64,000 nt of DNA from Chitinophaga horti (GTDB lineage: Bacteria > Bacteroidota > Bacteroidia > Chitinophagales > Chitinophagaceae): positions 1,426,001 through 1,490,000 of the forward strand of contig NZ_CP107006.1 of assembly GCF_022867795.2 (NCBI RefSeq). Reading direction: 5' to 3'. Positions 1-9,096 of the stretch are shown here, one piece after another. Positions within the stretch are counted from its first letter, which is position 1. Each line of letters opens with the position of its first letter. The notes below the pieces were generated by a model, which worked only from the letters and a program-made list of their open reading frames with translations, had not been told where the DNA came from and ran no database searches. The translations under genes were made by a program, and so were the position numbers.

Positions 1-107
1 GTCACCACATACTGTGCGTATTTCACGCCAATGATCACCCCCGGGCCATATTGCGTATGTTGTACACGGGAGCCCACGCCAAGTACCAGTTCTTCCATTT
101 CCTGCAT
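1..107 (-). CDS. N-terminus of a hypothetical protein (truncated by window edge)
   Basis: The minus strand opens with ATG at 107 (a second in-frame ATG lies at 98) and stays open to the window edge, about 35 residues. The readable part contains LVLGVGSRVQHTQYGPGVII, a small beta-rich motif of the kind seen in KOW/Tudor-like N-terminal segments (GxRVxHxxxGxGVV). The rest lies outside the window, so the family cannot be named. It is divergent from the TonB receptor gene at 350. Confidence 0.5.
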   Translation of the reverse strand, partial: MQEMEELVLGVGSRVQHTQYGPGVIIGVKYAQYVV

Positions 108-167
108 AGGATTTGATTTTTGAATGGCTAATATAATGAATATGTAACCAACTGCTGCAATTCTCTT

Positions 168-191
168 CAGCCCCCGTTGTGTCACTCACTT
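168..191 (+). repeat. Dispersed 24-bp repeat, copy A
   Basis: This 24-bp segment (core CCGTTGTGTCACTCACTT) recurs at 13852-13875, at 37128-37151 in reverse orientation, and at 39276-39299 with one further change. All four copies are intergenic. Copy A lies between divergent genes and ends abruptly after the core, without the longer tail seen in copies B and D. Confidence 0.8.
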
Positions 192-349
192 GTACTTTCT
201 TCGCCGCTATTGATCTTTTTTTAAGCGTTACCTACTCAAATAGTGAGGTTAATTCCCAATTTGACAATATAATTTCCCGATTCGAGCAAGATTAGGTGGG
301 CGGATTCAGGAAATTTGCGGCTTATTTATCACTGTAAGCCAGCCGACCG

Positions 350-3040
350 ATGAGATTAATACTAGTGTTGATGTTTTTTGTTGTTAGTATTCCTGCCTAT
401 GCACAACAACAGCTGACTATTAAAGTAATAGACAAAGACAAGAACAGGCCATTACCTTACGCCACCGTGGGACTTCCCGCCCTGGGCAAGTCGGGTTTTA
501 CCGACGAGCAGGGCATGATCCGTTTCGAGGTGCCTGCCGGACAGCGCATAGCGGTAAAAGCTACCTACGTTGGCCGCCGCGAAGCATCTGATACTATTCC
601 CGCCGGTGCCGCCTCCTTTACCGTTTTCCTCGAATCTTACTCCCTTAAACTGCGCGACGTAGAAGTGAACGGTGTACGCATGCGTGCCCAATCCAACTCG
701 TCGTTCGTCATCGACCGCGAGGCGATTGAGGCCATCCAGGCGTACAGCCTGGCGGATGTGATGCAGTTGTTGCCGGGCAAGGAGATACTGAATCCGAATC
801 TGCAATCCATTAACCAGCTGACGCTGCGTTCCGCTACCGGCGATCCTTCGGCCGACCGTAACAACTCGTTCGGTACGCAATTGATGATCGATGGGATGGC
901 GATATCGAACAATGCGAATATGCAGACCAGCGATATGCGTTCCGGCTTTATGCAATCCTTTATCAACGGCAATTCCTCTTTCGGCTATGGCGACGTAGCA
1001 GGCAGCGGCCTCGACCTGCGCCAGATCCCCGCCTCCAATATCGAGAAGATAGAGGTGATTTACGGGGTGGCGCCTGCCAGGTATGGTGATATGACCGATG
1101 GTGCCGTAATCATCGAGCGCAAAGCCGGCGTGTCTGACTATCGCGCCTCCGTACGCCTGCAGAATGGTATTACGAATGTGTCCATTAATAAAGGCGGCAA
1201 ACTGAAAGGCCGCAATGGCGTAATCACCGGTAGCATCGACTACGTGAACAGCATTGCCGACAAACGTGATAACCTGAAAACTTACAACCGTGTAGGTGGT
1301 GGTTTGATGTGGACCCGCGCATTTGGCGCGAAGGAACGGTTTACCAATACCATGTCGTTCGACGTATCCACCCGTCTTGATAATGCTAAACAAAATCCGG
1401 ATCTGGATAATCGTAATATCTCGAAGTTCGTCGATTATAGTTTCCGCTATGGTACCCGCGGCAGCTATCGCGCCAAAAAGAAGTGGCTGGATAACGTTTC
1501 CTATAACCTGGGCGTTTCATACGGCGTACAGAATAGCCGGGATGAAACGTTTTACAATCCAGGTGTGTTCGGCGCCAGCGACGCCATGGAAACCGGTATT
1601 CACGAAGGTGAGTACGTTCCACCCTTCTACGTAGCCGTGCGCGAGATCGATGGTAAACCATTTACCGCATCCGGCCGCCTCGAAATGAATACCGCGAAGT
1701 TATTTACAGGCAACGTACAACACCAGCTTTCCGCCGGTATCACCGTCAGTTATGACGACAATTTCGGTAAAGGCCGCCTGTTCAACCCGCTGCGTCCGCG
1801 TAACCGGGAGCAAAGCGGTACCGGCCTGGCAGAACGTCCTTACTACTTTAGCCGCGACATCCACCTGGCGCAATACGGCCTGTACCTGCAGGACGATATG
1901 ACCACTACCGTGGCCGGCATGAGATTGAACAACAACTGGGGTGTTCGTCTCGACAGGCAGGGAAATAATTTTAGCGTGATGCCCCGCCTGAACAGCTCAC
2001 TGGAAATCACGAAAGACATTAGCGTGAATGCTGCTTTTGGTATGAACAGCAAGGCGCCTGGCCTGGCTCATATGTATCCTGGCCCGCTTTATTATGACAT
2101 ACCGCTGTTAAGCTATTACACGAACAATCCGGCCGAGAACCTCTACCTGGTGCATACGCAGGTGTACGATATTACCAATACGGACCTGAAGAACTCTATC
2201 AGTATGACATATGAAGCGGGTATTAACGTTCGCCGTCCATTCTTCAGCTTCTCACTAACCGGTTATCACAAGATCAATCGTAACGGCTTCCTGTCAAATA
2301 CAGATTACAACACGGTCGTATTACCGACTTATGCTATCACGAGCAGCGTGCCCGGCCAGAAGCCAACGTACGAAACGAACGGCAACTTCAGGTTCCTCAC
2401 GAGTTACCGTACAATGGCAAACGGCACGTACAGTCGTAACCGCGGGTTGGAGTTGATCGCGTCGACAAAAAAGATCGAGGTGATTCAAACGGCACTGAAC
2501 TTCTCCACCGTATACAATCAAACCTATACTTACAACCCGGGTGATCAGTTCGTGGTGCCTGCCCAAATTGACTATACCAGGGAGATGCTGCTCGGCGTGT
2601 TAAAGAACAGGACCAACCGTTACCAGGAGTTGACCTCTACACTCAGCACCACGCACCACATCCGCGCGATTGGTTTGCTGATCAACTGGCGCATGCAGGC
2701 CAGCTGGTTACGGGAAAGCTACAGCTCCGACGATGATGGCCGCCCTTACGCTTATATCAGCAACAATTTCGAAAAAGTGCTGATTCCCGAAAAAGACCGT
2801 GCCAACCCAGCCTATAACGGTATTAGCAAACAGCCGACTGAAAGTACGGATACGAAGCAGCCGATCATTGTTACGAACTACCACCTGCGTATCAGTAAAG
2901 AAATACTGAAAAAGTATCGTTTCTCCTTTTACTCGAACAACTTCTTTAACTATCGTCCTTTTGTGATCAACGCCTCCAATTCAAGAGTTTATTACAACCA
3001 GGACCCGGCTTTTGGTGCGGAGATCAGTTTACAATTCTAG
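350..3040 (+). CDS. TonB-dependent outer-membrane receptor
   Basis: The 896-residue product begins with a Sec signal peptide ending AYAQQ. An Ig-like CarboxypepD_reg domain follows (about residues 20-110), then a plug domain (about 110-235, containing QLMIDGMAIS and the segment IEKIEVIYGVAPARYGDMTD typical of plug ends) and a long beta-barrel ending in aromatic-rich strands and a terminal phenylalanine (ISLQF). It would import an unidentified ligand across the outer membrane with TonB energy. A DUF4876 lipoprotein and a DUF6850 barrel follow after 17 and 4 bp, so the three form an operon. No SusD partner is present, which argues against a standard polysaccharide-utilisation pair. Substrate unknown. 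Confidence 0.93.
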   Translation: MRLILVLMFFVVSIPAYAQQQLTIKVIDKDKNRPLPYATVGLPALGKSGFTDEQGMIRFEVPAGQRIAVKATYVGRREASDTIPAGAASFTVFLESYSLKLRDVEVNGVRMRAQSNSSFVIDREAIEAIQAYSLADVMQLLPGKEILNPNLQSINQLTLRSATGDPSADRNNSFGTQLMIDGMAISNNANMQTSDMRSGFMQSFINGNSSFGYGDVAGSGLDLRQIPASNIEKIEVIYGVAPARYGDMTDGAVIIERKAGVSDYRASVRLQNGITNVSINKGGKLKGRNGVITGSIDYVNSIADKRDNLKTYNRVGGGLMWTRAFGAKERFTNTMSFDVSTRLDNAKQNPDLDNRNISKFVDYSFRYGTRGSYRAKKKWLDNVSYNLGVSYGVQNSRDETFYNPGVFGASDAMETGIHEGEYVPPFYVAVREIDGKPFTASGRLEMNTAKLFTGNVQHQLSAGITVSYDDNFGKGRLFNPLRPRNREQSGTGLAERPYYFSRDIHLAQYGLYLQDDMTTTVAGMRLNNNWGVRLDRQGNNFSVMPRLNSSLEITKDISVNAAFGMNSKAPGLAHMYPGPLYYDIPLLSYYTNNPAENLYLVHTQVYDITNTDLKNSISMTYEAGINVRRPFFSFSLTGYHKINRNGFLSNTDYNTVVLPTYAITSSVPGQKPTYETNGNFRFLTSYRTMANGTYSRNRGLELIASTKKIEVIQTALNFSTVYNQTYTYNPGDQFVVPAQIDYTREMLLGVLKNRTNRYQELTSTLSTTHHIRAIGLLINWRMQASWLRESYSSDDDGRPYAYISNNFEKVLIPEKDRANPAYNGISKQPTESTDTKQPIIVTNYHLRISKEILKKYRFSFYSNNFFNYRPFVINASNSRVYYNQDPAFGAEISLQF

Positions 3041-3057
3041 AACATTAAAGACATTAT

Positions 3058-4362
3058 ATGAAACGTTTAATATGGATATTGATGCTGCTGCCGACCGTGC
3101 TGGGCGCCTGCTACAAGCGGGAGCTGCCAGACGTGAAGCCGGCCGATGTGAAGCTGAACATACAGTATGAAGATGAATACAGCTTTTTGAGTACGGCCGG
3201 CGCTAAAGTGACGGTATATAATACCGTGACAGGACGCAGCTACACACAAATAGCCGATTCAACGGGTAAACTCAGCTTTTCTGAGATACCTTCCGGTTAC
3301 TATGACTTCAGCGCAACGATCGCCTACGCGCCAGCGGTGTTTACTGCCCTTACAGGAATAGCAGCTGAGGATACAGTGAACTTCAGTTTCTCTGCTACCC
3401 GCCAAACCGTCAACGCAGGTTCTGTAAACGACCTGAACATGCCATTGGCAACCGGCAGGGTAGGCGACCTGGTATTGAAACAAATTTTTTACGCCGGTTC
3501 CAATACTTCTACCGCCAGCGGCTTTAGAGATCAGTTTGTCGAAATCTATAACAACTCCGGTGACACGATCAATGTGAAGGGCCTTTGTTTTGCGCAACTG
3601 GAAGGCAATCGTTCCGCGGGGATGAGCAGTACTAACGTATTCCAGGCAGACGGTCAGTATGATTGGCAGCGTAGCTACGGCATGCCCGATAATATTGATG
3701 CCAATCGCAACTATGTATACTGCAAAACCGTATACCAGGTGCCGCCGGAAGCGGACAAATTTCTTCCACCGGGCCAAAGTATCGTGATTGCGCAGAATGC
3801 GCAGAATCATAAAGCACCTTACGTAGCCAACGATGGTAAAACCATATCACCCGCTCGTCCTGATCTGACCGTAGACCTGAGCGGGGCAGACTACGAAACA
3901 TTCCTGGGTCTTGGGCTCGCATCTGACCTGGACAATCCCGCAGTACCCAATATGAAAGTGATCAGTTATTTCGGTACAGACATGATCCTGGATAATCCGG
4001 GGCGCGACGGCTTCGCAATATTCTTCCACGATGATGTCGCCAGCCTGCCAGCTTACGCGGTACCACGTGCGGACGGGCAAGCCCCATCGGCCAGTGTAAG
4101 GCTGAACATCCAGGTGCCGGTCGCTGCAATTGTAGACGCTGTAGAAGTTCAGCATGCTACCGTTTCGAGCCGGTTTCCGAAAAAACTGCGTGCCGCGCAG
4201 GATGCAGGTTATGGCTTCGTGCCGGGCGGTCAGTATTCGTCGCAAGCCCTCATCCGCAAAACACTACGTACCGTAAACGGTCGTATTGTCGTGCAGGACA
4301 GTAACAATTCCACCAACGATTTCGACATTATTTCACCGGCAACACCGAGAGCATTTAAGTAA
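3058..4362 (+). CDS. DUF4876-type lipoprotein
   Basis: 434 residues. The N-terminus is a lipoprotein signal (hydrophobic stretch then LGAC lipobox, Cys17), so the protein is probably anchored in the outer membrane. After the lipobox comes a beta-sandwich segment resembling a carboxypeptidase regulatory repeat (AGAKVTVYNTVTGRSYTQIA), then a larger region with features of the DUF4876 family (for example FVEIYNNSGDTINVKGLCFA, a lamin-tail-like motif). The function of DUF4876 is not established. Its position between a TonB receptor and a DUF6850 barrel is an arrangement I recall from other Bacteroidota; a surface-exposed ligand-capture partner of the receptor is a reasonable inference. Confidence 0.8.
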   Translation: MKRLIWILMLLPTVLGACYKRELPDVKPADVKLNIQYEDEYSFLSTAGAKVTVYNTVTGRSYTQIADSTGKLSFSEIPSGYYDFSATIAYAPAVFTALTGIAAEDTVNFSFSATRQTVNAGSVNDLNMPLATGRVGDLVLKQIFYAGSNTSTASGFRDQFVEIYNNSGDTINVKGLCFAQLEGNRSAGMSSTNVFQADGQYDWQRSYGMPDNIDANRNYVYCKTVYQVPPEADKFLPPGQSIVIAQNAQNHKAPYVANDGKTISPARPDLTVDLSGADYETFLGLGLASDLDNPAVPNMKVISYFGTDMILDNPGRDGFAIFFHDDVASLPAYAVPRADGQAPSASVRLNIQVPVAAIVDAVEVQHATVSSRFPKKLRAAQDAGYGFVPGGQYSSQALIRKTLRTVNGRIVVQDSNNSTNDFDIISPATPRAFK

Positions 4363-4366
4363 TACC

Positions 4367-5929
4367 ATGATTGAGCAATTAAAGAAGATAGCAGGATGCG
4401 CGCCCATGTTGTTACTGACGCAGTTAACAGCTGTTGCGCAGAATAAACCGGACAGCAGCCGTGTACTGCTCAATAATACCATCGAGCGCGAGAAATGGAG
4501 CGCTTACACTTTCACGCCCTCCGGCATCCGGCAGGCAGGATATGCCTTCACACAAGTAGGTTTATCCTACGGTTTCGAAGCCGGTGATCTCCGGTTTCCC
4601 CAACAGGCACAGTCGCAGCAAAACATCAAACTAAACACCCGTGGCCTTGCATCTATCAAACGCTGGACTTTATACGGCGAGTTTAACTATTCGCGCAATT
4701 TGTACGATAGCCTCGGTTTTGCTCACCGTACCGACTATATGGAACCTAATCCCTATTACCTGGCCAGCGTTAAAGCCGGTCACTGGGATGAAGAAATTTA
4801 CCACCTGAAAGGCCTCGCCACCTACGACCTCGGTAAACGCTGGTCTGTTGGTGCCGGCGTTGTGTATGACGTAGCCAACGGCGCCCGTAATATCGATCCC
4901 CGCCCGGCTTATGACAAATACCGCCTGAACATGCTGGCGGATGTTGCCTTCACACCTGCGACGAACGTTAAAATAAGCCTCGGTGCACAATATGGCTATG
5001 GCACGGATAAAACGAGCGTAAACTATTCCAATGATGCGGAACATAATATTCCGTCTGCCACGAACTACCTGGTATACGATTTTATGGGCTATGGATACTA
5101 CCTGCCCCGCATTCAGAATACAGTGCAAAGCAGATCTATGCTGCGTGCCCTGAATGCAACCGTATCGGCACCGGTTGCAGGCGGCCAGATCTTCACTTCT
5201 CTTCGTTACCAGTATCGTAAGGACACGTTGTTCCGCGATTTTACCGGCTCAAGCGGCGTGGAGAACCGTAAGCTCGGCGTCTTCCGTCTCAAAACCTACG
5301 GCGGCACCATCGCCTGGACCCGCAAAGCGGCCACGCAGTGGGACTTCTTCCTAGATGCTGCCATGCAGGAAGGAAAGGATATGAACTACGTAGTATTGAA
5401 TGGTTTTAACTACCGCTACATCCACGATTACACCCGCGCCATGGTATCCAACAGTCGCTATCCGGCTTTCAATGCGGGCCGTACATACACGGTGGCCGCC
5501 GAGGTGCATAATATCCAAAAACTGGACGGTAACACAGAACACAAGCTATACGCCGTATATGGCAATGTTTCCGCCACCGCCCGCTGGCACCTGCCAGCAG
5601 CCAATAACAACGGATGGCTGCTCGAAGTACAACCCGGCGCGTACCTCGATATGGGTACGAGCCTGCGTTTGCCGGCTAACCAGGAGTCGCTCTTTACCAA
5701 GGGGGTGGCCTATCCCGAATGGCAGTACTACAAAACGAACAAGCTGAATGTGGCCGCCAAAGCCGGTTACATAAAGCAACTGCGCAATCACCAGTACGCA
5801 TTGTTCTACCTGGCCATGAAAGGTGAAACCGCATTAAACGCTTACGATGCGCCTGTTACTGCTGATGGAACGTTTTATCCGCACGGAAGCCGGTATGGGC
5901 TCAGCGCCAACCTTACTTTCAACTTTTAG
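4367..5929 (+). CDS. DUF6850-type outer-membrane beta-barrel protein
   Basis: Start taken at ATG 4367, four bases after the upstream stop; an in-frame ATG at 4286 would overlap the preceding gene and hide the signal peptide. The 520-residue product has a signal peptide (ending LTAVAQ) and a repetitive pattern of amphipathic strands rich in Tyr, Ala and Gly, ending GLSANLTFNF with a terminal Phe as in BAM-inserted barrels. It resembles the DUF6850 family that accompanies DUF4876 proteins. Probably the third member of a receptor/lipoprotein/barrel transport or surface module; ligand unknown. Confidence 0.78.
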   Translation: MIEQLKKIAGCAPMLLLTQLTAVAQNKPDSSRVLLNNTIEREKWSAYTFTPSGIRQAGYAFTQVGLSYGFEAGDLRFPQQAQSQQNIKLNTRGLASIKRWTLYGEFNYSRNLYDSLGFAHRTDYMEPNPYYLASVKAGHWDEEIYHLKGLATYDLGKRWSVGAGVVYDVANGARNIDPRPAYDKYRLNMLADVAFTPATNVKISLGAQYGYGTDKTSVNYSNDAEHNIPSATNYLVYDFMGYGYYLPRIQNTVQSRSMLRALNATVSAPVAGGQIFTSLRYQYRKDTLFRDFTGSSGVENRKLGVFRLKTYGGTIAWTRKAATQWDFFLDAAMQEGKDMNYVVLNGFNYRYIHDYTRAMVSNSRYPAFNAGRTYTVAAEVHNIQKLDGNTEHKLYAVYGNVSATARWHLPAANNNGWLLEVQPGAYLDMGTSLRLPANQESLFTKGVAYPEWQYYKTNKLNVAAKAGYIKQLRNHQYALFYLAMKGETALNAYDAPVTADGTFYPHGSRYGLSANLTFNF

Positions 5930-5973
5930 ACTCCAGGCAGCGTAGCTGTCTTTACTACCAGGCGTAAGATTAT

Positions 5974-6083
5974 GGGGCTGACCAAAATTATTGGTCAGCC
6001 CTGATTTATTCGGATAACTGAGGAATACATGCCATCCTTTAAGCGATTATCAACGCCTTCATTTTGCTTTTTTGGTCAGCCCC
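5974..6083. repeat. 110-bp intergenic element with inverted terminal repeats, copy 1
   Basis: The element begins GGGGCTGACCAAAA (5974-5987) and ends with the inverse, TTTTTTGGTCAGCCCC (6068-6083). A second hairpin with 9-bp arms lies at its left end (GGGCTGACC 5975-5983 and GGTCAGCCC 5993-6001). A related element occurs at 58694-58785. No coding potential. It sits between the convergent genes ending at 5929 and 6093 and may act as a transcription terminator for both; it resembles MITE/REP-type palindromic repeats. Confidence 0.75.
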
Positions 6084-6092
6084 TTATTTGCA

Positions 6093-6713
6093 TTAAAAGG
6101 CCCGCAACCACCCGGTACGTTCCTGGTTCGCAGCCCTGCACAGGCCGTCCTGCCCGGTGGCACTAAGGTTCAACGCACATTCCAGCTCTTCGCCCGCCAG
6201 GTAGCTGTGGCGGCCTTCGCTGCGGATGATCAGCTGACCGTCGGCTTCGCCAAGGGCGTGTGCAAGATAGGTGGTGCCTATTGCGCCGTAGTAGTCGGTT
6301 TCATGGCATTCCATAATGAGGCCCGGTGTTTCAACCCGGGGTGAAATGCTGTTACCCGCGCAGTCGAAGGAGCGCATCAGGTAGCTGTAAGCGCCATCTG
6401 TAGCGGGCCGCTCGTCCCGGCAACGAATATAGATCGTATGGTTGTCGTCGTTCAGGTACACTATGAACTTCCGCAGGAAGTCGGCCGCCACCGCCTGTTT
6501 GCGGCGCTCCGGAACGATCTTCACGGAACGGCTGTTCAGCAATTCGTCCACACTGAGCTCACGGTATCCTAATTCCAAAGGATTCGCCATCGCCAGTGTA
6601 GAGAGGGACGGACGGGTACTGATCTGTTGTTTTTTGGTGTTCGCCCGTTCGCAGCTGCCGCATAAGAATGCCAGCACTGCCAGTGCCAGGCAGGCAATAA
6701 AATTCGTTTTCAT
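6093..6713 (-). CDS. Hypothetical lipoprotein
   Basis: 206 residues. It starts with a lipoprotein signal (hydrophobic run then LCGSC, Cys21), so it should be lipid-anchored in the envelope. The body contains several Cys (C98, C115, C135, C178, C194 approximately) and motifs such as YSYLMRSFDCAGN and AHALGEADGQL that I cannot assign to a family. The end is Arg/Trp-rich. It stands alone, convergent with the DUF6850 gene and separated from the suf operon by 365 bp. Confidence 0.75.
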   Translation of the reverse strand: MKTNFIACLALAVLAFLCGSCERANTKKQQISTRPSLSTLAMANPLELGYRELSVDELLNSRSVKIVPERRKQAVAADFLRKFIVYLNDDNHTIYIRCRDERPATDGAYSYLMRSFDCAGNSISPRVETPGLIMECHETDYYGAIGTTYLAHALGEADGQLIIRSEGRHSYLAGEELECALNLSATGQDGLCRAANQERTGWLRAF

Positions 6714-7029
6714 TTTCTTGTAAGAAGATGGTTTAATTGATGATAGAAATGATTCGATTAATGGGTTAACTGTGTGGAGAAGTACACAATGGTTTTACAT
6801 AAAATCAAGGATTAACGTACTACATGTCTGCATTCATTTTGCTAATAATTTTAGTAATGCAAATATAGCTATTCTTCTATTGCTGCCAAATATTTTTTAC
6901 CTGCCCGGAAGGCTTGCTGCTGTTGAAGTGTGCGACGCAACGGCGCTCTGGTAGCGTGTTTCAGCTGACTGAAAAATATTTCCACTGCTGTTGGAACGCG
7001 CGAAAGACTGACACTTTTTCACAACAAAA
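6714..7029. other. Intergenic region without a supported gene
   Basis: AT-rich stretch between the lipoprotein start (6713) and the suf terminator. Short open frames on both strands look like noise: no signal peptide, family motif or good codon use. It presumably holds the promoter for the lipoprotein gene on the minus strand, but I see no clear TAnnTTTG element. Confidence 0.5.
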
Positions 7030-7056
7030 AAGGCTGAAAGGAATCCCCTCAGCCTT
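7030..7056 (-). terminator. Rho-independent terminator of the suf operon
   Basis: Read on the minus strand the sequence is AAGGCTGA, an 11-nt loop, then TCAGCCTT followed by a T-rich run. The 8-bp stem and T-tail lie 22 bp past the stop codon of the last suf gene. Confidence 0.85.
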
Positions 7057-7078
7057 CTATAATTCGTTGTTGTAAACA

Positions 7079-7390
7079 CTACATAAAACCCAGTTCCAAC
7101 CGCGCTTCCTCGCTCATCATTTCTTTGTTCCAAGGTGGGTCAAAGGTGAGGCGAACATCGGCATTGGTAACGCCTTCGATCGCCTGGATCTTCTGGGTTA
7201 CTTCCTCGATAATACTGCCTGCTACGGGGCAACCGGGCGCGGTGAGGGTCATTATCACCAGCACGCCGCCGTTTTCCAGGATGTCTGTCTTATATACCAG
7301 GCCAAGTTCCACGATGTTCACCGGGATCTCCGGGTCAAACACGGTCCTCAGCGCTTCGTCCACTTTATCTCTGATCTGTGCTGCGTCCAT
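7079..7390 (-). CDS. sufT: SufT-like MIP18 family Fe-S assembly factor
   Basis: 103 residues matching the MIP18/DUF59 fold across nearly its whole length: DPEIPVNIVELGLVY near the N-terminus and the conserved Cys in TAPGCP (Cys54). Members of this family help mature iron-sulphur proteins, probably by carrying or placing clusters on apo-targets. It is the last gene of the suf operon, 3 bp after sufE, which supports that role. The tail contains FDPPWNKEMMSEEAR, the usual family end. The symbol sufT follows use for suf-linked DUF59 proteins. Confidence 0.9.
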   Translation of the reverse strand: MDAAQIRDKVDEALRTVFDPEIPVNIVELGLVYKTDILENGGVLVIMTLTAPGCPVAGSIIEEVTQKIQAIEGVTNADVRLTFDPPWNKEMMSEEARLELGFM

Positions 7391-7393
7391 ATC

Positions 7394-7825
7394 CTAGTTT
7401 TTTTGTGCCTGTTGAACTTTATAACCCAACGCATACATCTTGATTTGCTTCACCATCGACGCCAGTCCGCCCGCGCGTGTCTGGCTCAAATGGCCTGTAA
7501 GACCAATCGCGTTGATGAAGTAAAAATCCGTATCTGCAATGTCGGCGGGTGTATGGCCCGATACCGCACTTACGACCAGCGCTACCAGCCCTTTCGTAAT
7601 CTGTGCATCACTGTCGGCGGTAAAGTGCAACAGCCCGTCCTTAAATTCCGCATGTAACCAAACTTTTGACTGGCAACCGCGGATCAGGTTCTCGTCTACC
7701 TTGTATTTCGGGTCCATGGCGGGCAAATCTTCGCCCATCTGGATGATGTGCTCATACTTATCCGACCACTCCTCAAAAAGGGCAAAATCGTCGATTATCT
7801 TATCCTGGCTTTCTTTGATCGTCAT
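7394..7825 (-). CDS. sufE: SufE sulphur-acceptor protein
   Basis: 143 residues, the normal SufE size. The motif LIRGCQSKVW places the sulphur-accepting cysteine at Cys51, the same number as in Escherichia coli SufE. SufE takes persulphide sulphur from the SufS active-site cysteine and passes it to the SufBCD scaffold in the cytoplasm. The gene lies 2 bp downstream of sufS, a spacing that suggests translational coupling, in keeping with the tight SufS-SufE complex. Confidence 0.95.
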   Translation of the reverse strand: MTIKESQDKIIDDFALFEEWSDKYEHIIQMGEDLPAMDPKYKVDENLIRGCQSKVWLHAEFKDGLLHFTADSDAQITKGLVALVVSAVSGHTPADIADTDFYFINAIGLTGHLSQTRAGGLASMVKQIKMYALGYKVQQAQKN

Positions 7826-7827
7826 TT

Positions 7828-9075
7828 CTACCTTTTAAGCAATTTCATGGCTTTGTTGATACCGTCCACAAGGCGCTCGATCTCTTCAGGAGTGTTGTAG
7901 AAGGAGAGCGAGGCCCTGGCAGTGCCGGGAATGCAGTACCGGTCCATCAACGGCTGGGTACAGTGGTGTCCTGTACGTACTGCAATGCCTTGCTGGTCCA
8001 GTAGTTCGCCCACATCCGTAGGGTGACTGTTACCGATCACGAACGAGAAGGTCGGGCCGCGGTGTTCCGCCATACCGATCAGTCGTAGTCCGTCGATGGA
8101 AGACAGTCGCTCCAGTGCGTATTCCGTGAGGATACGTTCTGTGGTAGCAATCTTGTCTAAGCCAATGCCAATGATATATTTCACCCCTGCGGCCATACCG
8201 ATGGCGCCTGCGATATTAGGCGTACCGGCTTCGAAACGCAGTGGTGGATCTGCATATACTGTTTTGTCGAAAGAAACGGTTTTGATCATGTCGCCGCCGC
8301 CCTGGTAGGGGGGCAGTTGCTCCAGCCAGCTCAGTTTACCGTACAGGGCACCGATGCCTGTAGGACCATACAGCTTGTGGCCGGAGAAAGCCATGAAATC
8401 AACGTCCAGTTCCTTTACATCTACTGCAATGTGTTGCACGGCCTGCGCAGCATCCAGCATTACCGGAACTTTGCGGGCATGTGCCAGGCGGATGATATCA
8501 CGCACCGGGTTGATCGTGCCCATCGTGTTTGACACGTAGGTGATCGCTACCAGTTTCGTTTTATCGGAAAGCATACGTTCGAACTCGTCCATCAGCAGTT
8601 CCCCATTTTCGTTAATGGGCACTACTTTCAGTACGGCTTTACGTTCTTCGCAGCATAACTGCCAGGGCACGATGTTAGAGTGGTGCTCCATGGCCGAAAT
8701 GATGATCTCGTCGCCTTCTTTAATGAATTTTTTACCGAAGGTATAAGCCAGCAGGTTGATCGCATCCGTTGTGCCTTTCGTGAAGATCAGCTCTTCTGGT
8801 TGTGCGTTGATGAACCCTGCTACGGTGGTACGGGCTTCTTCATACGCCATCGTCGCCTTTTGGCTCAGCGTATGAACACCGCGGTGTACATTACTGTTAT
8901 ACGTGTTGTAGTAAGTTTCGATCGCACGGGTAACGGCCAGCGGCTTTTGCGTGGTAGCCCCGTTATCAAAGTATACCAGCGGTTTGCCGTTCACAGTCGT
9001 ATGAAGAATGGGAAAATCCAGTCTTATCTTTTCAATATCCAGCGGTATCTGTACCATCGTTTCTGCTACCTTCAT
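7828..9075 (-). CDS. sufS: Cysteine desulfurase SufS
   Basis: 415 residues, class V aminotransferase fold. FDNGATTQKP near the N-terminus, the PLP Schiff-base lysine in SGHKLYGPTG (Lys234) and the catalytic persulphide cysteine in RTGHHCTQPLM (Cys372) mark it as a group II desulfurase (SufS/CsdA type), converting cysteine to alanine and enzyme-bound sulphane sulphur. The start could be Met1 or Met7; the family usually has only a short tail before the first helix. It is in the suf operon between sufD and sufE. Confidence 0.96.
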   Translation of the reverse strand: MKVAETMVQIPLDIEKIRLDFPILHTTVNGKPLVYFDNGATTQKPLAVTRAIETYYNTYNSNVHRGVHTLSQKATMAYEEARTTVAGFINAQPEELIFTKGTTDAINLLAYTFGKKFIKEGDEIIISAMEHHSNIVPWQLCCEERKAVLKVVPINENGELLMDEFERMLSDKTKLVAITYVSNTMGTINPVRDIIRLAHARKVPVMLDAAQAVQHIAVDVKELDVDFMAFSGHKLYGPTGIGALYGKLSWLEQLPPYQGGGDMIKTVSFDKTVYADPPLRFEAGTPNIAGAIGMAAGVKYIIGIGLDKIATTERILTEYALERLSSIDGLRLIGMAEHRGPTFSFVIGNSHPTDVGELLDQQGIAVRTGHHCTQPLMDRYCIPGTARASLSFYNTPEEIERLVDGINKAMKLLKR

Positions 9076-9096
9076 GACTCATTCATTTTAACCGTA

